From Actinospineispora eucalypti (GTDB lineage Bacteria; Actinomycetota; Actinomycetes; Mycobacteriales; Pseudonocardiaceae), in assembly GCA_014208095.1 (NCBI GenBank), contig JACHMT010000001.1, forward strand, positions 1,178,001-1,242,000: a stretch of DNA of 64,000 nucleotides, given 5' to 3'. Made by a program: the position numbers and the translations under genes. Of the stretch, positions 31,155-38,974 are shown one piece after another. Each line of letters starts with the position of its first letter. Positions within the stretch are counted from its first letter, which is position 1. Under the pieces are notes generated by a model. It did not search any database. It was not told where the DNA came from and was given only the letters and a program-made list of their open reading frames with translations.

Positions 31155-32258
31155 GTGGAGATCACCGCCGCCGTGGCCCACCGGCCACATGCCGACTTCA
31201 CCGTGGAGAAGCTGAGCCTCGACGGCCCGAAGGCCGGGGAGATCCTGGTGGAGATCGCCTCCGTGGGGCTCTGCCACACCGACCTGGCGGCCCGCGAGGG
31301 CATCGTGCCGATCGCCATGCCGGCCGTGCTCGGCCACGAGGGCGCGGGCACCGTGGTGGAGGTCGGCGAAGGGGTGACCAAGGTCGTTCCCGGCGACAAG
31401 GTGGCGCTGAGCTACAACAGCTGCGGCCGGTGCCCGACCTGCACCAGCGGCGCCCCCGCCTACTGCCACCAGTTCATGCCGCTGAACTACGCCGGGGTGC
31501 GGCCGGACGGCAGCGCGCCGATCACCGGCGCCGGCGGTGAACCGGTGAACTCGGTGTTCTTCGGCCAGTCCTCGTTCGCCTCGCACGCGCTGGCCAACGA
31601 GCGCAACGTGGTGAAGCTTTCCGACGATGTGCCGCTGGACCTGGTCGGGCCGCTGGGCTGCGGCATCCAGACCGGCGCCGGCGCGGTGATAAACACGCTG
31701 GCCGCCGCGCCGGGCTCCGCGCTGCTGGTGATGGGTGCCGGCTCGGTCGGCCTGGCCGGCGTGCTCGGCGGCGTGGTGCAGGGCTGCGAGACGATCATCG
31801 TCCTGGAGCCGCACGAGAGCCGCCGCCGGCTGGCCCTCGAGCTGGGTGCCACGCACGCGCTGGACCCGGCGGCCGGCCCGCTGCCCGACCAGGTGCGGGA
31901 GATCCTGCCGATCGGCGTGGACAACGTCTTCGACACCACCGGCATCCCGGCGGTGATCGAGGCATCGCTGGGCGCGATGGCCCCGCACGCGGGGCTGGGC
32001 CTGGTCGGGGTGCCCACCGACCCCACCGCCGCGATCAACCTGAGCCTGATGCAGGCCCTGATCATCGGCATCAAGATCTACGGGATCATCGAGGGCGACG
32101 CGGTGCCGGACGAGTTCATCCCCCGGATGACCCGGCTGCACGCCGAGGGCCGCTTCCCGTTCGACAAGATGATCACCAAGTTCCCCATGGAGCGGATCAA
32201 CGACGCGATCGCGGCCCAGGAGCGCGGCGAGGTGGTCAAGGTGGTGCTCACGACCTAG
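31155..32258 (+). CDS. Zinc-dependent alcohol dehydrogenase (aryl/benzyl type)
   Basis: This is a 367-residue class III-like MDR alcohol dehydrogenase. The catalytic zinc ligands are Cys in GLCHTD, GHEGAGTV, and Cys in GCGIQTGAG. The structural zinc Cys cluster is CGRCPTCTSGAPAYC. The coenzyme loop is GAGSVGLAGVLGG. The length and GQSSFASHALANERNVV resemble aryl-alcohol (XylB-like) dehydrogenases. The GTG at 31155 follows AGAAGGAG. The end overlaps the convergent siderophore-interacting protein by 11 bases. Confidence 0.9.
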   Translation: MEITAAVAHRPHADFTVEKLSLDGPKAGEILVEIASVGLCHTDLAAREGIVPIAMPAVLGHEGAGTVVEVGEGVTKVVPGDKVALSYNSCGRCPTCTSGAPAYCHQFMPLNYAGVRPDGSAPITGAGGEPVNSVFFGQSSFASHALANERNVVKLSDDVPLDLVGPLGCGIQTGAGAVINTLAAAPGSALLVMGAGSVGLAGVLGGVVQGCETIIVLEPHESRRRLALELGATHALDPAAGPLPDQVREILPIGVDNVFDTTGIPAVIEASLGAMAPHAGLGLVGVPTDPTAAINLSLMQALIIGIKIYGIIEGDAVPDEFIPRMTRLHAEGRFPFDKMITKFPMERINDAIAAQERGEVVKVVLTT

Positions 32259-33105
32259 CGTCGGCCAGTTCCTGTTCGGTGTAGGCGTCCAGCTCGGTCT
32301 TGCCCCGCCGCCAGTAGCCGACGAAGGTGACCGCCTTCTTGTCGATGCCCCGGTCGCCGGTGAGGTGCCGGCGCAGCGTGCGCACCATGCCGGCCTCGCC
32401 GGCCAGCCAGACGTACGGCGTGCCGGCCGGGAGGTCGGTGCGGCGCAGCTCCTCCACCAGGGCCTGGCCCCGCTCGGAGCCGGCGTCCCGGTAGACCCAG
32501 TGCACCAGGACGTCCGGCGACGCGGGCAGCGACTGCTGGTCGGCCGGGTCGTCCAGCTCCACGTAGGCCAGTGCGCGGGTGCCCGGGGCCAGTGACTCCA
32601 CCGAGGAGGCGATGGCCGGCAGGGCCGAGTGGTCGCCGGCGAGCAGCAGCCACGGTGCGTCGGCCGGCGGGGCGAACGCGCTCGGCCCGGCCAGCATGCC
32701 CAGCGGGTCACCCGGGCGCGCGTGGCTGGCCCAGCGGCTGGCCGGACCGTGCCCCTCCTGGTCGCCGTGCAGCACGAACTCGATGTCCAGCTCGTCGTCG
32801 CCCGGGCGGTGCGCGCGCACGGTGAAGGTGCGCATGTTCGGCCGGATGTCGTCCGGCATGGCCTGGAAGCGGCGGTACCAGGCGGCCACGTCGTCGCCCT
32901 CCACCTCGGGCACGATCGGCTCGTCCTGGCCGGGCAGCGGGAAGAACAGCTTCATCCACTGGTCCGGCGCGCTGTACGGGTACTCGGCCAGGCCGTCGCC
33001 GCCCACGGTGATCCGGACCAGGTTCGGGGTGATGCGCCTGGTTCGCACCACCCGGGTCAGGAAGTACGGGTACGCGGTGCCGTTGGAGTTGCCTCGCCGA
33101 GTCAT
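32248..33105 (-). CDS. Siderophore-interacting protein (FAD ferric-siderophore reductase)
   Basis: This is a 285-residue ViuB/YqjH-type flavoprotein that releases iron from ferric siderophores in the cytoplasm. The FAD motif RTFTVRAHRPGDDELDIEFVLHG is near residues 95-115. The conserved ASRWASHARPGD and APWLLLAGDHSALPAIA lie in the middle, and VTFVGYWRRGK is at the end. The ATG at 33105 (MTRRGNS) is preferred because a DtxR/IdeR-like iron box lies at 33114-33132, immediately upstream. The gene should be expressed in low iron. No siderophore biosynthesis genes are nearby. Confidence 0.92.
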   Translation of the reverse strand: MTRRGNSNGTAYPYFLTRVVRTRRITPNLVRITVGGDGLAEYPYSAPDQWMKLFFPLPGQDEPIVPEVEGDDVAAWYRRFQAMPDDIRPNMRTFTVRAHRPGDDELDIEFVLHGDQEGHGPASRWASHARPGDPLGMLAGPSAFAPPADAPWLLLAGDHSALPAIASSVESLAPGTRALAYVELDDPADQQSLPASPDVLVHWVYRDAGSERGQALVEELRRTDLPAGTPYVWLAGEAGMVRTLRRHLTGDRGIDKKAVTFVGYWRRGKTELDAYTEQELADARS

Positions 33106-33113
33106 GTCGCCAG

Positions 33114-33132
33114 TCAACCAAGGCTAACCTAA
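33114..33132 (-). promoter_or_regulatory. IdeR/DtxR-type iron box before the siderophore-interacting gene
   Basis: Read toward the gene the sequence is TTAGGTTAGCCTTGGTTGA. It matches the actinobacterial iron-box consensus TTAGGTTAGSCTAACCTAA at 14 of 19 positions, with a perfect first half. It overlaps the 3' end of the rRNA methyltransferase gene. Function is inferred from match and position. Confidence 0.65.
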
Positions 33133-33699
33133 GTTCGACAAGTTGAATCGGGGACGGATGCTCAGGTGCGCGGCGTCCACCGAGGGCGGCGGGGTGAAGC
33201 TGGCGGCCGGGATGCGCCGGCGCAGCACCAGGTCGTACCGGGCCGCCCAGCGCGCGGTCTCCGCGCGGCCCGGCCACTCGGTGGTGACCCGGCGGGCGAA
33301 ACCCCATTCCACGACCAGGTCGGCGCCGCGCAGCGGCACCCGCCGGTCGCCGAGCAGGCGGCGCAGCAGGGTGGTGCTCACCGCGAACGGGATGCTGGCG
33401 ACCACGCTGAACGGGCGGCGCGGCAGCGGGACGCGGCGCAGGTCGTCGTGCACCACCCGCACGTTGTGGCCGTCGAACCGGCGGCTCAGCCGGCGGGCGA
33501 ACCGGGCGTCCCGCTCGACGGCGAGAACCCGGGCGCCGGTGGCGGCCAGCGCCGCCGTGATGACGCCCGGCCCGGCACCGAAGTCGATCACGAGGTCGTC
33601 CGGGGCGAGGGTGGCGGCGCTGACCAGTTGGTCGATCGGCCGGCGTGCGGTCAGCAGGTGTACGCCGGAGGGATTGGGGCGGGTACGGGCGCGCGGCAT
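33124..33699 (-). CDS. erm: Short Erm-like 23S rRNA adenine N6-methyltransferase
   Basis: This is a 191-residue SAM-dependent methyltransferase of the KsgA/Erm fold. The SAM loop is DFGAGPGVITAALA near residue 40, the acidic motif AVERD near residue 62, and motif IV reads SIPF (usually N-I-P-Y/F) near residue 105. The C-terminal domain of ordinary Erm is nearly absent, as in the short mycobacterial Erm(37). It may protect 23S rRNA from macrolide-type drugs. GGAG precedes the ATG at 33699. A hairpin and mini-ORF lie upstream (33782-33826). Confidence 0.8.
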   Translation of the reverse strand: MPRARTRPNPSGVHLLTARRPIDQLVSAATLAPDDLVIDFGAGPGVITAALAATGARVLAVERDARFARRLSRRFDGHNVRVVHDDLRRVPLPRRPFSVVASIPFAVSTTLLRRLLGDRRVPLRGADLVVEWGFARRVTTEWPGRAETARWAARYDLVLRRRIPAASFTPPPSVDAAHLSIRPRFNLSNLG

Positions 33700-33781
33700 C
33701 GCGGGTGCTCCAGGGGGAACGCGGGAAACGAGGACCCGGTAGGAGCGCGGCGAACTCAGCTCGCGAAGAATTGCCTCAGAA

Positions 33782-33826
33782 CATGAGGGTGTGAGTCGCG
33801 GCGCTCAGTGGCGCCGCAACCTCATG
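33782..33826 (-). promoter_or_regulatory. Leader hairpin upstream of the Erm-like gene
   Basis: In the 5' direction of the erm-like gene a two-part stem is seen. Outer CATGAGG (33820-33826) pairs with CCTCATG (33782-33788), and inner GCGGCGC (33811-33817) pairs with GCGCCGC (33798-33804) around CACTGA. The mini-ORF MRLRRH occupies the first arm and the loop. A TACCGT box at 33852-33857 (minus strand) could be the -10. This is the layout of a ribosome-stalling attenuator. No pairing partner for the erm ribosome-binding site was identified. Confidence 0.5.
33805..33825 (-). CDS. Possible Erm leader peptide MRLRRH
   Basis: A seven-codon frame (Met-Arg-Leu-Arg-Arg-His-stop) starts 105 bases before the erm-like ATG and lies inside the leader hairpin. 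The Arg-Leu-Arg motif defines the RLR class of Erm leader peptides (ErmDL type), in which a macrolide-bound ribosome stalls at the N-terminal Met-Arg-Leu. No strong ribosome-binding site precedes it (GGGA about ten bases upstream). A frame this short can occur by chance; the motif and the position are what support it. Confidence 0.45.
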   Translation of the reverse strand: MRLRRH

Positions 33827-33927
33827 GATGCGATCCCGCACATGGCCGGAGACGGTAGTGCCGGCCCCGGGCGGCCGCACGCGAGTTTCGACGCAAACTC
33901 CGCCGATGCGAACCCTATGCTTCCACC

Positions 33928-34467
33928 ATGGCGCGAACGCGGCTTTCCCCGTACACCCTGTTCCCGATCTGCGTGGCCTTGGTGATCGCCGCCGGCTGCA
34001 CGACCGCCACCTCGTCGCCGGCCGGCCCGGCGCCGGCGCCCCCGTCTCAGGCGCCGCCGCCGGGACAGGTCCGGGTGACCGGTGCCGTGCGGAACCCGGG
34101 CCTGCAGGGTCTTACCGACCTGCCGGGCGAGACCGCGACGGTCTCGTTCCAGACCGGGAAGGGGCCGGAGCGGCACATCGAGCAGGGCGTCCGGCTGTTC
34201 GCCGTGCTGGAGCGGGCCGGCCTCGCGCTGGTCGCCGGGCAGAAGCACGACGAGCTGTCCACCGGCGTGCTGGTGATCGGTGCGGACGGCTACCGGGCGT
34301 TGATCTCCTACGGCGAGATGGCGCCCGGCCTGGGCGAGCGGGCGGTCCTGCTGGCCACCGCCGAGGACGGCCGCGCGCTGGCCCGCCCCCGCCTGGTGGT
34401 GCCCGGGGATGTCAAGGGGAGCCGGTTCGTCACGGACGTGGTCGAGCTGCGGGTGCTGCGACCGTAG
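33928..34467 (+). CDS. Lipoprotein with molybdopterin-oxidoreductase-like domain
   Basis: This 179-residue protein has a lipoprotein signal ending in IAAGC (Cys24) and a Pro/Ala linker. The rest is a domain resembling the sulfite-oxidase-type molybdopterin-binding fold (SFQTGKGPERHIEQGVRLFAVL, GYRALISYGEM, LVVPGDVKGSRFVTDVVEL). The catalytic Cys of true sulfite oxidases is not seen, so it may bind rather than transform a ligand. A TATGCT box ends seven bases before the ATG, suggesting a leaderless transcript. It is divergent from the Erm-like gene. Confidence 0.65.
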   Translation: MARTRLSPYTLFPICVALVIAAGCTTATSSPAGPAPAPPSQAPPPGQVRVTGAVRNPGLQGLTDLPGETATVSFQTGKGPERHIEQGVRLFAVLERAGLALVAGQKHDELSTGVLVIGADGYRALISYGEMAPGLGERAVLLATAEDGRALARPRLVVPGDVKGSRFVTDVVELRVLRP

Positions 34468-34517
34468 CCGAGCCGGTGTGAGGGGTGGGGCTCTTGAGGT
34501 GGCCGCGGAGCCTTGGT

Positions 34518-34584
34518 CCATGATCAGCAGGGCATAGCGGCCGTTTCAGGGAGCCGAAGCGGCCGCTATGTCCTGTCGACCATG
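34518..34584. repeat. Family D palindrome, copy D2
   Basis: CATGATCAGCAGGGCATAGC and CGGCC pair with GGCCG and CTATGTCCTGTCGACCATG (34561-34584) at 20 of 24 positions. The last five codons and the stop of the SRPBCC gene lie in the right arm, so the repeat has supplied the gene end. It lies between convergent genes and may terminate both. Confidence 0.85.
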
Positions 34585-35027
34585 ATTTCCCCGGCGCCCA
34601 GTGCGGCGCGCAGCGACCCCAGCCAGACGGCGAATCCGCGGTCCCGGAACTGGGCCACCCGGTCCGCACGGTCGGCGGGCGGGCACTCGAAGGTGGCCGA
34701 CCACTCGGCCAGGCAGCGGTCCCCGTCGGTGATCGGCACCAGCCGCAGCGTGGCCCGGTAGTCGGTCACGCCCAGCGGCGACGGCTCGCAGACCTCGTAG
34801 GTGTAGCCGCGGTCGAGGTCGGAATGGGCGAGCAGGCGCTGGCGCATCGGCGGGCCGTCCGGCACCGGGATGCGCCGGACGCAGCCGACCGCGTCACCTG
34901 GCCGGCCGTCCTCCAGGGTGGCGGCGTACCCGGCCCCGGCCCACTCGTAGGAGCCGAAGTCCCGGATCTCCGCCCACACCCGTTCGACGGGGTGGTCCAG
35001 AACGGTGCTGTAGTACGCATGAGTCAC
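34566..35027 (-). CDS. SRPBCC superfamily protein (polyketide cyclase/START-like)
   Basis: This is a 153-residue helix-grip protein. The N-terminal THAYYSTVLDHPVERVWAEIRDFG is typical of SRPBCC proteins, whose hydrophobic cavity binds lipids, polyketides or other ring compounds. ECPPADRAD and a long C-terminal helix follow. The C-terminus (EIMVDRT and stop) is encoded by repeat D2. It is the last of three genes, 38 bases after the JmjC-like protein, so it may act in the same pathway. Ligand unknown. Confidence 0.78.
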   Translation of the reverse strand: MTHAYYSTVLDHPVERVWAEIRDFGSYEWAGAGYAATLEDGRPGDAVGCVRRIPVPDGPPMRQRLLAHSDLDRGYTYEVCEPSPLGVTDYRATLRLVPITDGDRCLAEWSATFECPPADRADRVAQFRDRGFAVWLGSLRAALGAGEIMVDRT

Positions 35028-35064
35028 GCCGGTAAGAACCCCGGCGCGGCCGGAACGGTTGCGC

Positions 35065-36003
35065 TCAGTCCCCGGGCGGCGCCCACTCGGACTCGGGCAG
35101 CGGGCGGACCCCGTTCGGGCCGTCCGGGTCGACGGCGAACTTGGCGATCCGCTGGTAGCCCTTCTTGTTCTGCAGGCCGCTCTTCCGGTAGGCGGCGGTG
35201 AGCGCGACCTTGGTCCAGAACGCCGGCCCTTCCAGCCCGCGCGAGCGCGGGGTCCAGCCGTAGTGCCGCAGCAGCCCGTTGCCGTAGTTCATCGCGTACG
35301 TACGGCGGATCTCCGGGGTCCAGTGCTCGCTGGTCAGCGAGACGGACAGCTCGTCGGCGTTCTCGATCCGGTGCGGGCCGTTCAGCGGCCATGCCACCGC
35401 GTCGCCGGGGGCCAGGTCGTGCGGCACGCCGTGCTCGTCGAACCACGGCTCGAAGGAAGCCACGCCGTAGCTGGCCGACCGCACCGCCAGTTCCAGCTCC
35501 TCGGCCTTCAGGAAGGGTTCGGCGGCCGGGTAGATGATGAACCGCTTGCGCCCACGCACCTGCCAGATGGCCTGGCCGGGGATGTCCACGTGGTAGTGCA
35601 CGGTGGCCCCGGGCGAGGAGATCAGCACGCCCAGCTTGCGCTTCACCACCTCCAGCCCGGGCACCTGCGCGGAGAACTCGCCGAAGATCTGGTCGGCCAG
35701 CTCGCTGAACCGGGCGTCCCACTCGCTGATGCCCACCAGGTTGACCCACAGCTTGCCGTTGCGCACGGCGTCCAGCACCCGCTCGCCCGGCAGGTCGCCC
35801 CGGGTCACCGAGGGCCAGGTGGCCGGTCCGGTGCCGCCCTCGGTGTGGATGGCCAGGCTCCGCGGCGCGGCCGTCTCGATCAGCTTGGCCAACGAGTCGT
35901 CACCGAACAGGTCCAGCTCGGCCAGGTGATGGCGCAGCTGGACGGTCGCCCGCCCCCAGGCCTCGCGTTGTTCGGGCGTCAGCGGCTCGCTGATTCTCGG
36001 CAC
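35065..36003 (-). CDS. Cupin/JmjC-like 2-oxoglutarate oxygenase family protein, copy 1
   Basis: This is a 312-residue cupin-like protein with the iron-type motif His-x-Asp in VHYHVDIPGQAIWQVRGR near residue 150 and a distal His in LNGPHRIEN near residue 225. These suggest an Fe(II)/2-oxoglutarate hydroxylase acting on an amino acid or peptide. It is a clear paralogue of the next gene upstream (LAELDLF, QVRGRKR, LTSEHWTPEIRR shared). Starts are 39 bases apart from the copy-2 stop, so the two are cotranscribed. The substrate is unknown; the neighbouring cell-wall-type genes suggest a peptidoglycan or peptide link. Confidence 0.75.
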   Translation of the reverse strand: MPRISEPLTPEQREAWGRATVQLRHHLAELDLFGDDSLAKLIETAAPRSLAIHTEGGTGPATWPSVTRGDLPGERVLDAVRNGKLWVNLVGISEWDARFSELADQIFGEFSAQVPGLEVVKRKLGVLISSPGATVHYHVDIPGQAIWQVRGRKRFIIYPAAEPFLKAEELELAVRSASYGVASFEPWFDEHGVPHDLAPGDAVAWPLNGPHRIENADELSVSLTSEHWTPEIRRTYAMNYGNGLLRHYGWTPRSRGLEGPAFWTKVALTAAYRKSGLQNKKGYQRIAKFAVDPDGPNGVRPLPESEWAPPGD

Positions 36004-36042
36004 AGGTGCCCCCCTGGTACCCCGTTGGTGGAAGTGGTCGTG

Positions 36043-36954
36043 TCAGTGCGTGGTGATGGGTCGCACCCCGTTGGGCGCGTCCGGATCGGGTACGAACTCG
36101 GGCACCCGCCGGTAGCTCTGCTTCGCCTGGAACGTCTTGCGCCACACCGCGGTGATGCCCACCTTGGCCCAGAACGCGGCGCCCTCGGTGGCCCGCGAGC
36201 GCGGGTTCCAGCCGTGCGAGCGGAGCACGCCGTTGCCGTAGTTCATCGCCCAGCTGCGGCGGATCTCCGGGGTGAAGTGCTCGCTGGTCAGCGACACGTT
36301 CACCTCGTCGTGGTTGTCGATCCGGTGCGGGCCGTTGAGCGCCCAGTGCAGCATCTGGCCCGGTTCGAGGTCGTACACCTCGGCGTACTCGTCGTACCAG
36401 GACTCGTAGGTGATCTCTTCGCCGGTGACGCTGCGGATCACGTTCTCCAGCTCGGCCGGCTTCAGGAACGGCGCGGTGGGCGGGTAGAGCCAGATCCGCT
36501 TGCGCCCGCGCACCTGCCAGAGCGCCTGGCCGGCCGGGTCGCAGTGGTAGAACACCCGCGCGTTCGGCGAGGAGATCAGCAGGCCGATCTTGCGCTTGAA
36601 CGCGTTGAACCCGGGCACCTCGCGCGCCCACTGGTCGTAGATGTCGTTCAGCAGCTCGGCGAACCGGGGGTCGGCCTCCTGGACGTCGGTCATGTTGATC
36701 CAGACGCGGCCCTTGCGCACCGCGTCCAGGATGCGCAGGCCGGGAACCCCGCCCCGCTCGACCGACTTCCACGTGGACACGTCGTCCAGCATGGTGTGCA
36801 TGATCAGCCGGTTCTCGGGATACGACTCGATCAGCTTGGCCAGGTTCTCGTCGGAGAACAGGTCCAGCTCGGCCAGGCCGTGCTGGAGCTTGACCGTGTG
36901 CTTGCCCCACAACTCGCGGTGCCGGGATTCGAGTTCGGAGATGACGCGCTGCAC
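36043..36954 (-). CDS. Cupin/JmjC-like 2-oxoglutarate oxygenase family protein, copy 2
   Basis: This is a 303-residue paralogue of the downstream gene, with His-x-Asp in FYHCDPAGQALWQVRGRK, distal His in NGPHRIDN, and SLTSEHFTPEIRRSWAMN. The GTG at 36954 is chosen because the resulting N-terminus (MQRVISELESRHRELWGK) aligns with the start of copy 1; an ATG at 37023 would add 23 unmatched residues. It is first in a three-gene unit divergent from the Ldh-family gene, across a 103-base region containing CGGTTA/TAACCG arms. Confidence 0.75.
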   Translation of the reverse strand: MQRVISELESRHRELWGKHTVKLQHGLAELDLFSDENLAKLIESYPENRLIMHTMLDDVSTWKSVERGGVPGLRILDAVRKGRVWINMTDVQEADPRFAELLNDIYDQWAREVPGFNAFKRKIGLLISSPNARVFYHCDPAGQALWQVRGRKRIWLYPPTAPFLKPAELENVIRSVTGEEITYESWYDEYAEVYDLEPGQMLHWALNGPHRIDNHDEVNVSLTSEHFTPEIRRSWAMNYGNGVLRSHGWNPRSRATEGAAFWAKVGITAVWRKTFQAKQSYRRVPEFVPDPDAPNGVRPITTH

Positions 36955-36997
36955 GGCGGCGAGCTTACCCCAACCGGGCGAAGGGCTTACCTCGCTT

Positions 36998-37016
36998 CGG
37001 TTACCTCTGATAACCG
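36998..37016. promoter_or_regulatory. Short inverted repeat in the shared divergent promoter region
   Basis: CGGTTA (36998-37003) and TAACCG (37011-37016) are perfect 6-base arms seven bases apart. They lie between the JmjC-like unit (36954, minus) and the Ldh unit (37058, plus). This is a possible operator shared by both transcripts. Evidence is limited to symmetry and place. Confidence 0.35.
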
Positions 37017-37045
37017 GCCGCATACGCGGTGACCGGACGCGCGGA

Positions 37046-37051
37046 CATAAT
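37046..37051 (+). promoter_or_regulatory. -10 box of a leaderless Ldh-family transcript
   Basis: CATAAT ends seven bases before the GTG at 37058, matching TATAAT at five of six. No ribosome-binding site precedes the GTG. The transcript therefore probably starts at or next to the start codon, a common pattern in actinobacteria. Confidence 0.5.
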
Positions 37052-37057
37052 CGGGCG

Positions 37058-38170
37058 GTGGAGCATTCTCGGGTCTGGCCGGACGAGCTCGAACGATTGG
37101 TGGCGGACTGTTTCGCCGGTGCCGGTGTCCCGATGCGGGACGCCGAGGCCGTCGCCAGCGTGCTGGTGTACGCGGACCTGCGTGGATACAGCTCGCACGG
37201 GGTCTACCGGGTGCCCGCCTACCTGCGCCGGGTCCGGCACGGGCTGGCCGGTGGCACCCAGGACATGAAGCGGTTGGGCGGCTCGGGCGCGATGCTCCGG
37301 ATGGATGCCGGGTTCGCGCTCGGGCCGGCCGCCGCCGTGCGGTGCACCGACCTGGCGCTGACCCTGGCCGCCGAGCACGGGGTCGGAGTGGTGAGCGTCG
37401 GGCGGTCCACCCACCTCGGCGCGACCGGGTACTACGCCCGGCGGGTCGCCGAGCGAGGCATGGCGGGGCTGGTGCTGTCCAACGGCCCGAAGGCGGTTGC
37501 GCCGTACGGCGCCGCCGAGCCGTTCCTCGGCACCAACCCGCTGGCGTTCGGTATCCCGCTGGGTCGGCACGGCTGCTTCGTGCTCGACATGGCGACCAGC
37601 GTGGTCTCCCGGGAACGGGTGAGGATGCTGGCGGCTTCCGGCGGTTCGCTGGCCGCCGGCCTGGCCATCGACGGCGAGGGGAAGCCGACCACGGACGCCT
37701 GGGCGGCGCTGTCCGGCAGCGTGCTCCCGGTCGGCGGGGCCAAGGGGTCCGGGCTGAGCATGGCGATCACGCTGCTGGTCGGCATGCTCGCGCAGGCCGA
37801 CTTCGACGACGAGATCGGGTCGATGTACCAGGATTTCGACCGTCCGCAGAACGTCGGCCACATCTTCATCGTCATGGATCCGGCCTGGCTGGGTCCGGCG
37901 GAGGGCTCGATCGCCAGGGGCGAGGCCCTGGTCGACCGGCTGCACGGGCTGCGCACGGCGGAGGGCACGGACCGCGTGCGGTTCAACGGCGAGCGGGGCG
38001 AGGAATGTGCCCGGCGGAACCGGGCGGCGGGCATCCCCATCGACCCGGCGGTGTTGGAGCGGCTGGCCGAGTCCTGCGTGGAGAGCGGCATGCCGGAAAC
38101 CGCCGCCCGGGCCAGGGCGTTGGCCAGCCGGCCGGCGGGTGGCCAGGGCGGTGATGGGCTGAGCGGATAG
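37058..38170 (+). CDS. Ldh/MDH-2 family NAD(P)-dependent 2-hydroxyacid dehydrogenase
   Basis: This is a 370-residue member of the malate/L-sulfolactate/ureidoglycolate dehydrogenase family, which has its own fold unlike classic lactate dehydrogenase. Signatures are RGYSSHGVYRVPAYLRR near residue 45, VGRSTHLGATGYYARR near residue 115 with the catalytic His, LSNGPKAVAPYGA and FLGTNPLAFGIP. It interconverts a 2-hydroxyacid and a 2-oxoacid. It is followed by an RraA-type aldolase and an ATP-grasp ligase. The substrate may be the acid later ligated. Confidence 0.87.
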   Translation: MEHSRVWPDELERLVADCFAGAGVPMRDAEAVASVLVYADLRGYSSHGVYRVPAYLRRVRHGLAGGTQDMKRLGGSGAMLRMDAGFALGPAAAVRCTDLALTLAAEHGVGVVSVGRSTHLGATGYYARRVAERGMAGLVLSNGPKAVAPYGAAEPFLGTNPLAFGIPLGRHGCFVLDMATSVVSRERVRMLAASGGSLAAGLAIDGEGKPTTDAWAALSGSVLPVGGAKGSGLSMAITLLVGMLAQADFDDEIGSMYQDFDRPQNVGHIFIVMDPAWLGPAEGSIARGEALVDRLHGLRTAEGTDRVRFNGERGEECARRNRAAGIPIDPAVLERLAESCVESGMPETAARARALASRPAGGQGGDGLSG

Positions 38171-38215
38171 GGCGCCCGCTAGGCTTCCTGAGTCAAATCT
38201 CAGGGAGGGTCCGCT

Positions 38216-38974
38216 GTGAGCACCAGTTCTGGCCCGCTCGGAAATGGTCCTGGCGGCAGGCCGTCCGAGCCCCCGCGTTCGGCGCGGTTGCACCCCGGGG
38301 TGGGGTTCCGCATCCGCAAGACCACCGATCGGCTGGACCGGGCCGTGGTCGCCGAGTTCGCGGAGTACGAGACACCCGAGATCTCCGACATGCTCAACCG
38401 GCTGTACGCGGTCGACTCCGCGATCACCCGGCTGAGCGGCCACGGGCGCATGCTCGCCGGTTCGGCCACCACGGTGAGGGTGTTCCCCGGCGACAACCTG
38501 ATGGTGCACAAGTCGCTGGACATCGCCGAGCCCGGTGATGTGGTCGTGGTGGCCGCCGGTGGCTCGTTCAGCAACGCCGTGCTCGGCGACACCATCTCGG
38601 CGAAGGCGAAACACCGGGGCATCGCGGGCTTCGTGATCGACGGGGTGGTGCGGGACGTGGCCGGACTGCGCGAGCTCGATTTCCCGGTCTGGGCCAGGGG
38701 CGCCACCTCGGTCGGCCCGCTGCACCGAGGTCCCGGCGAGATCAACTACTCCATTGCCTGCGGTGGCGTCGTGGTGAACCCCGGAGATGTGATCGTCGGC
38801 GACGACTCCGGCCTCGTGGTGGTGCCCAAGGAGACGGCCGGGGAGTTGCTGGTGAGGCTGCGCGGTTTCAAGGCCGGCGCGGCCGGTTACCTCGCGGCGG
38901 TCGACCGGGGCGAGTTCGACAACCGTTGGGCCGACCAGATCCTGACCAACCTGAACTGTGAGGTGACCCCGTGA
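38216..38974 (+). CDS. RraA-like aldolase (HMG/CHA aldolase type)
   Basis: This is a 252-residue RraA-fold protein. The active-site run FVIDGVVRDVAGLRELDFPVWARG, with Arg-Asp, and GDVVVVAAGG are those of the 4-hydroxy-4-methyl-2-oxoglutarate/oxaloacetate lyase group, which cleaves or forms C-C bonds of pyruvate adducts. True RraA (RNase E inhibitor) lacks the preceding extension seen here (about 25 residues). The GTG at 38216 follows GGGAGGGT. Its stop overlaps the ATP-grasp start, so the pair is coupled. Confidence 0.83.
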   Translation: MSTSSGPLGNGPGGRPSEPPRSARLHPGVGFRIRKTTDRLDRAVVAEFAEYETPEISDMLNRLYAVDSAITRLSGHGRMLAGSATTVRVFPGDNLMVHKSLDIAEPGDVVVVAAGGSFSNAVLGDTISAKAKHRGIAGFVIDGVVRDVAGLRELDFPVWARGATSVGPLHRGPGEINYSIACGGVVVNPGDVIVGDDSGLVVVPKETAGELLVRLRGFKAGAAGYLAAVDRGEFDNRWADQILTNLNCEVTP

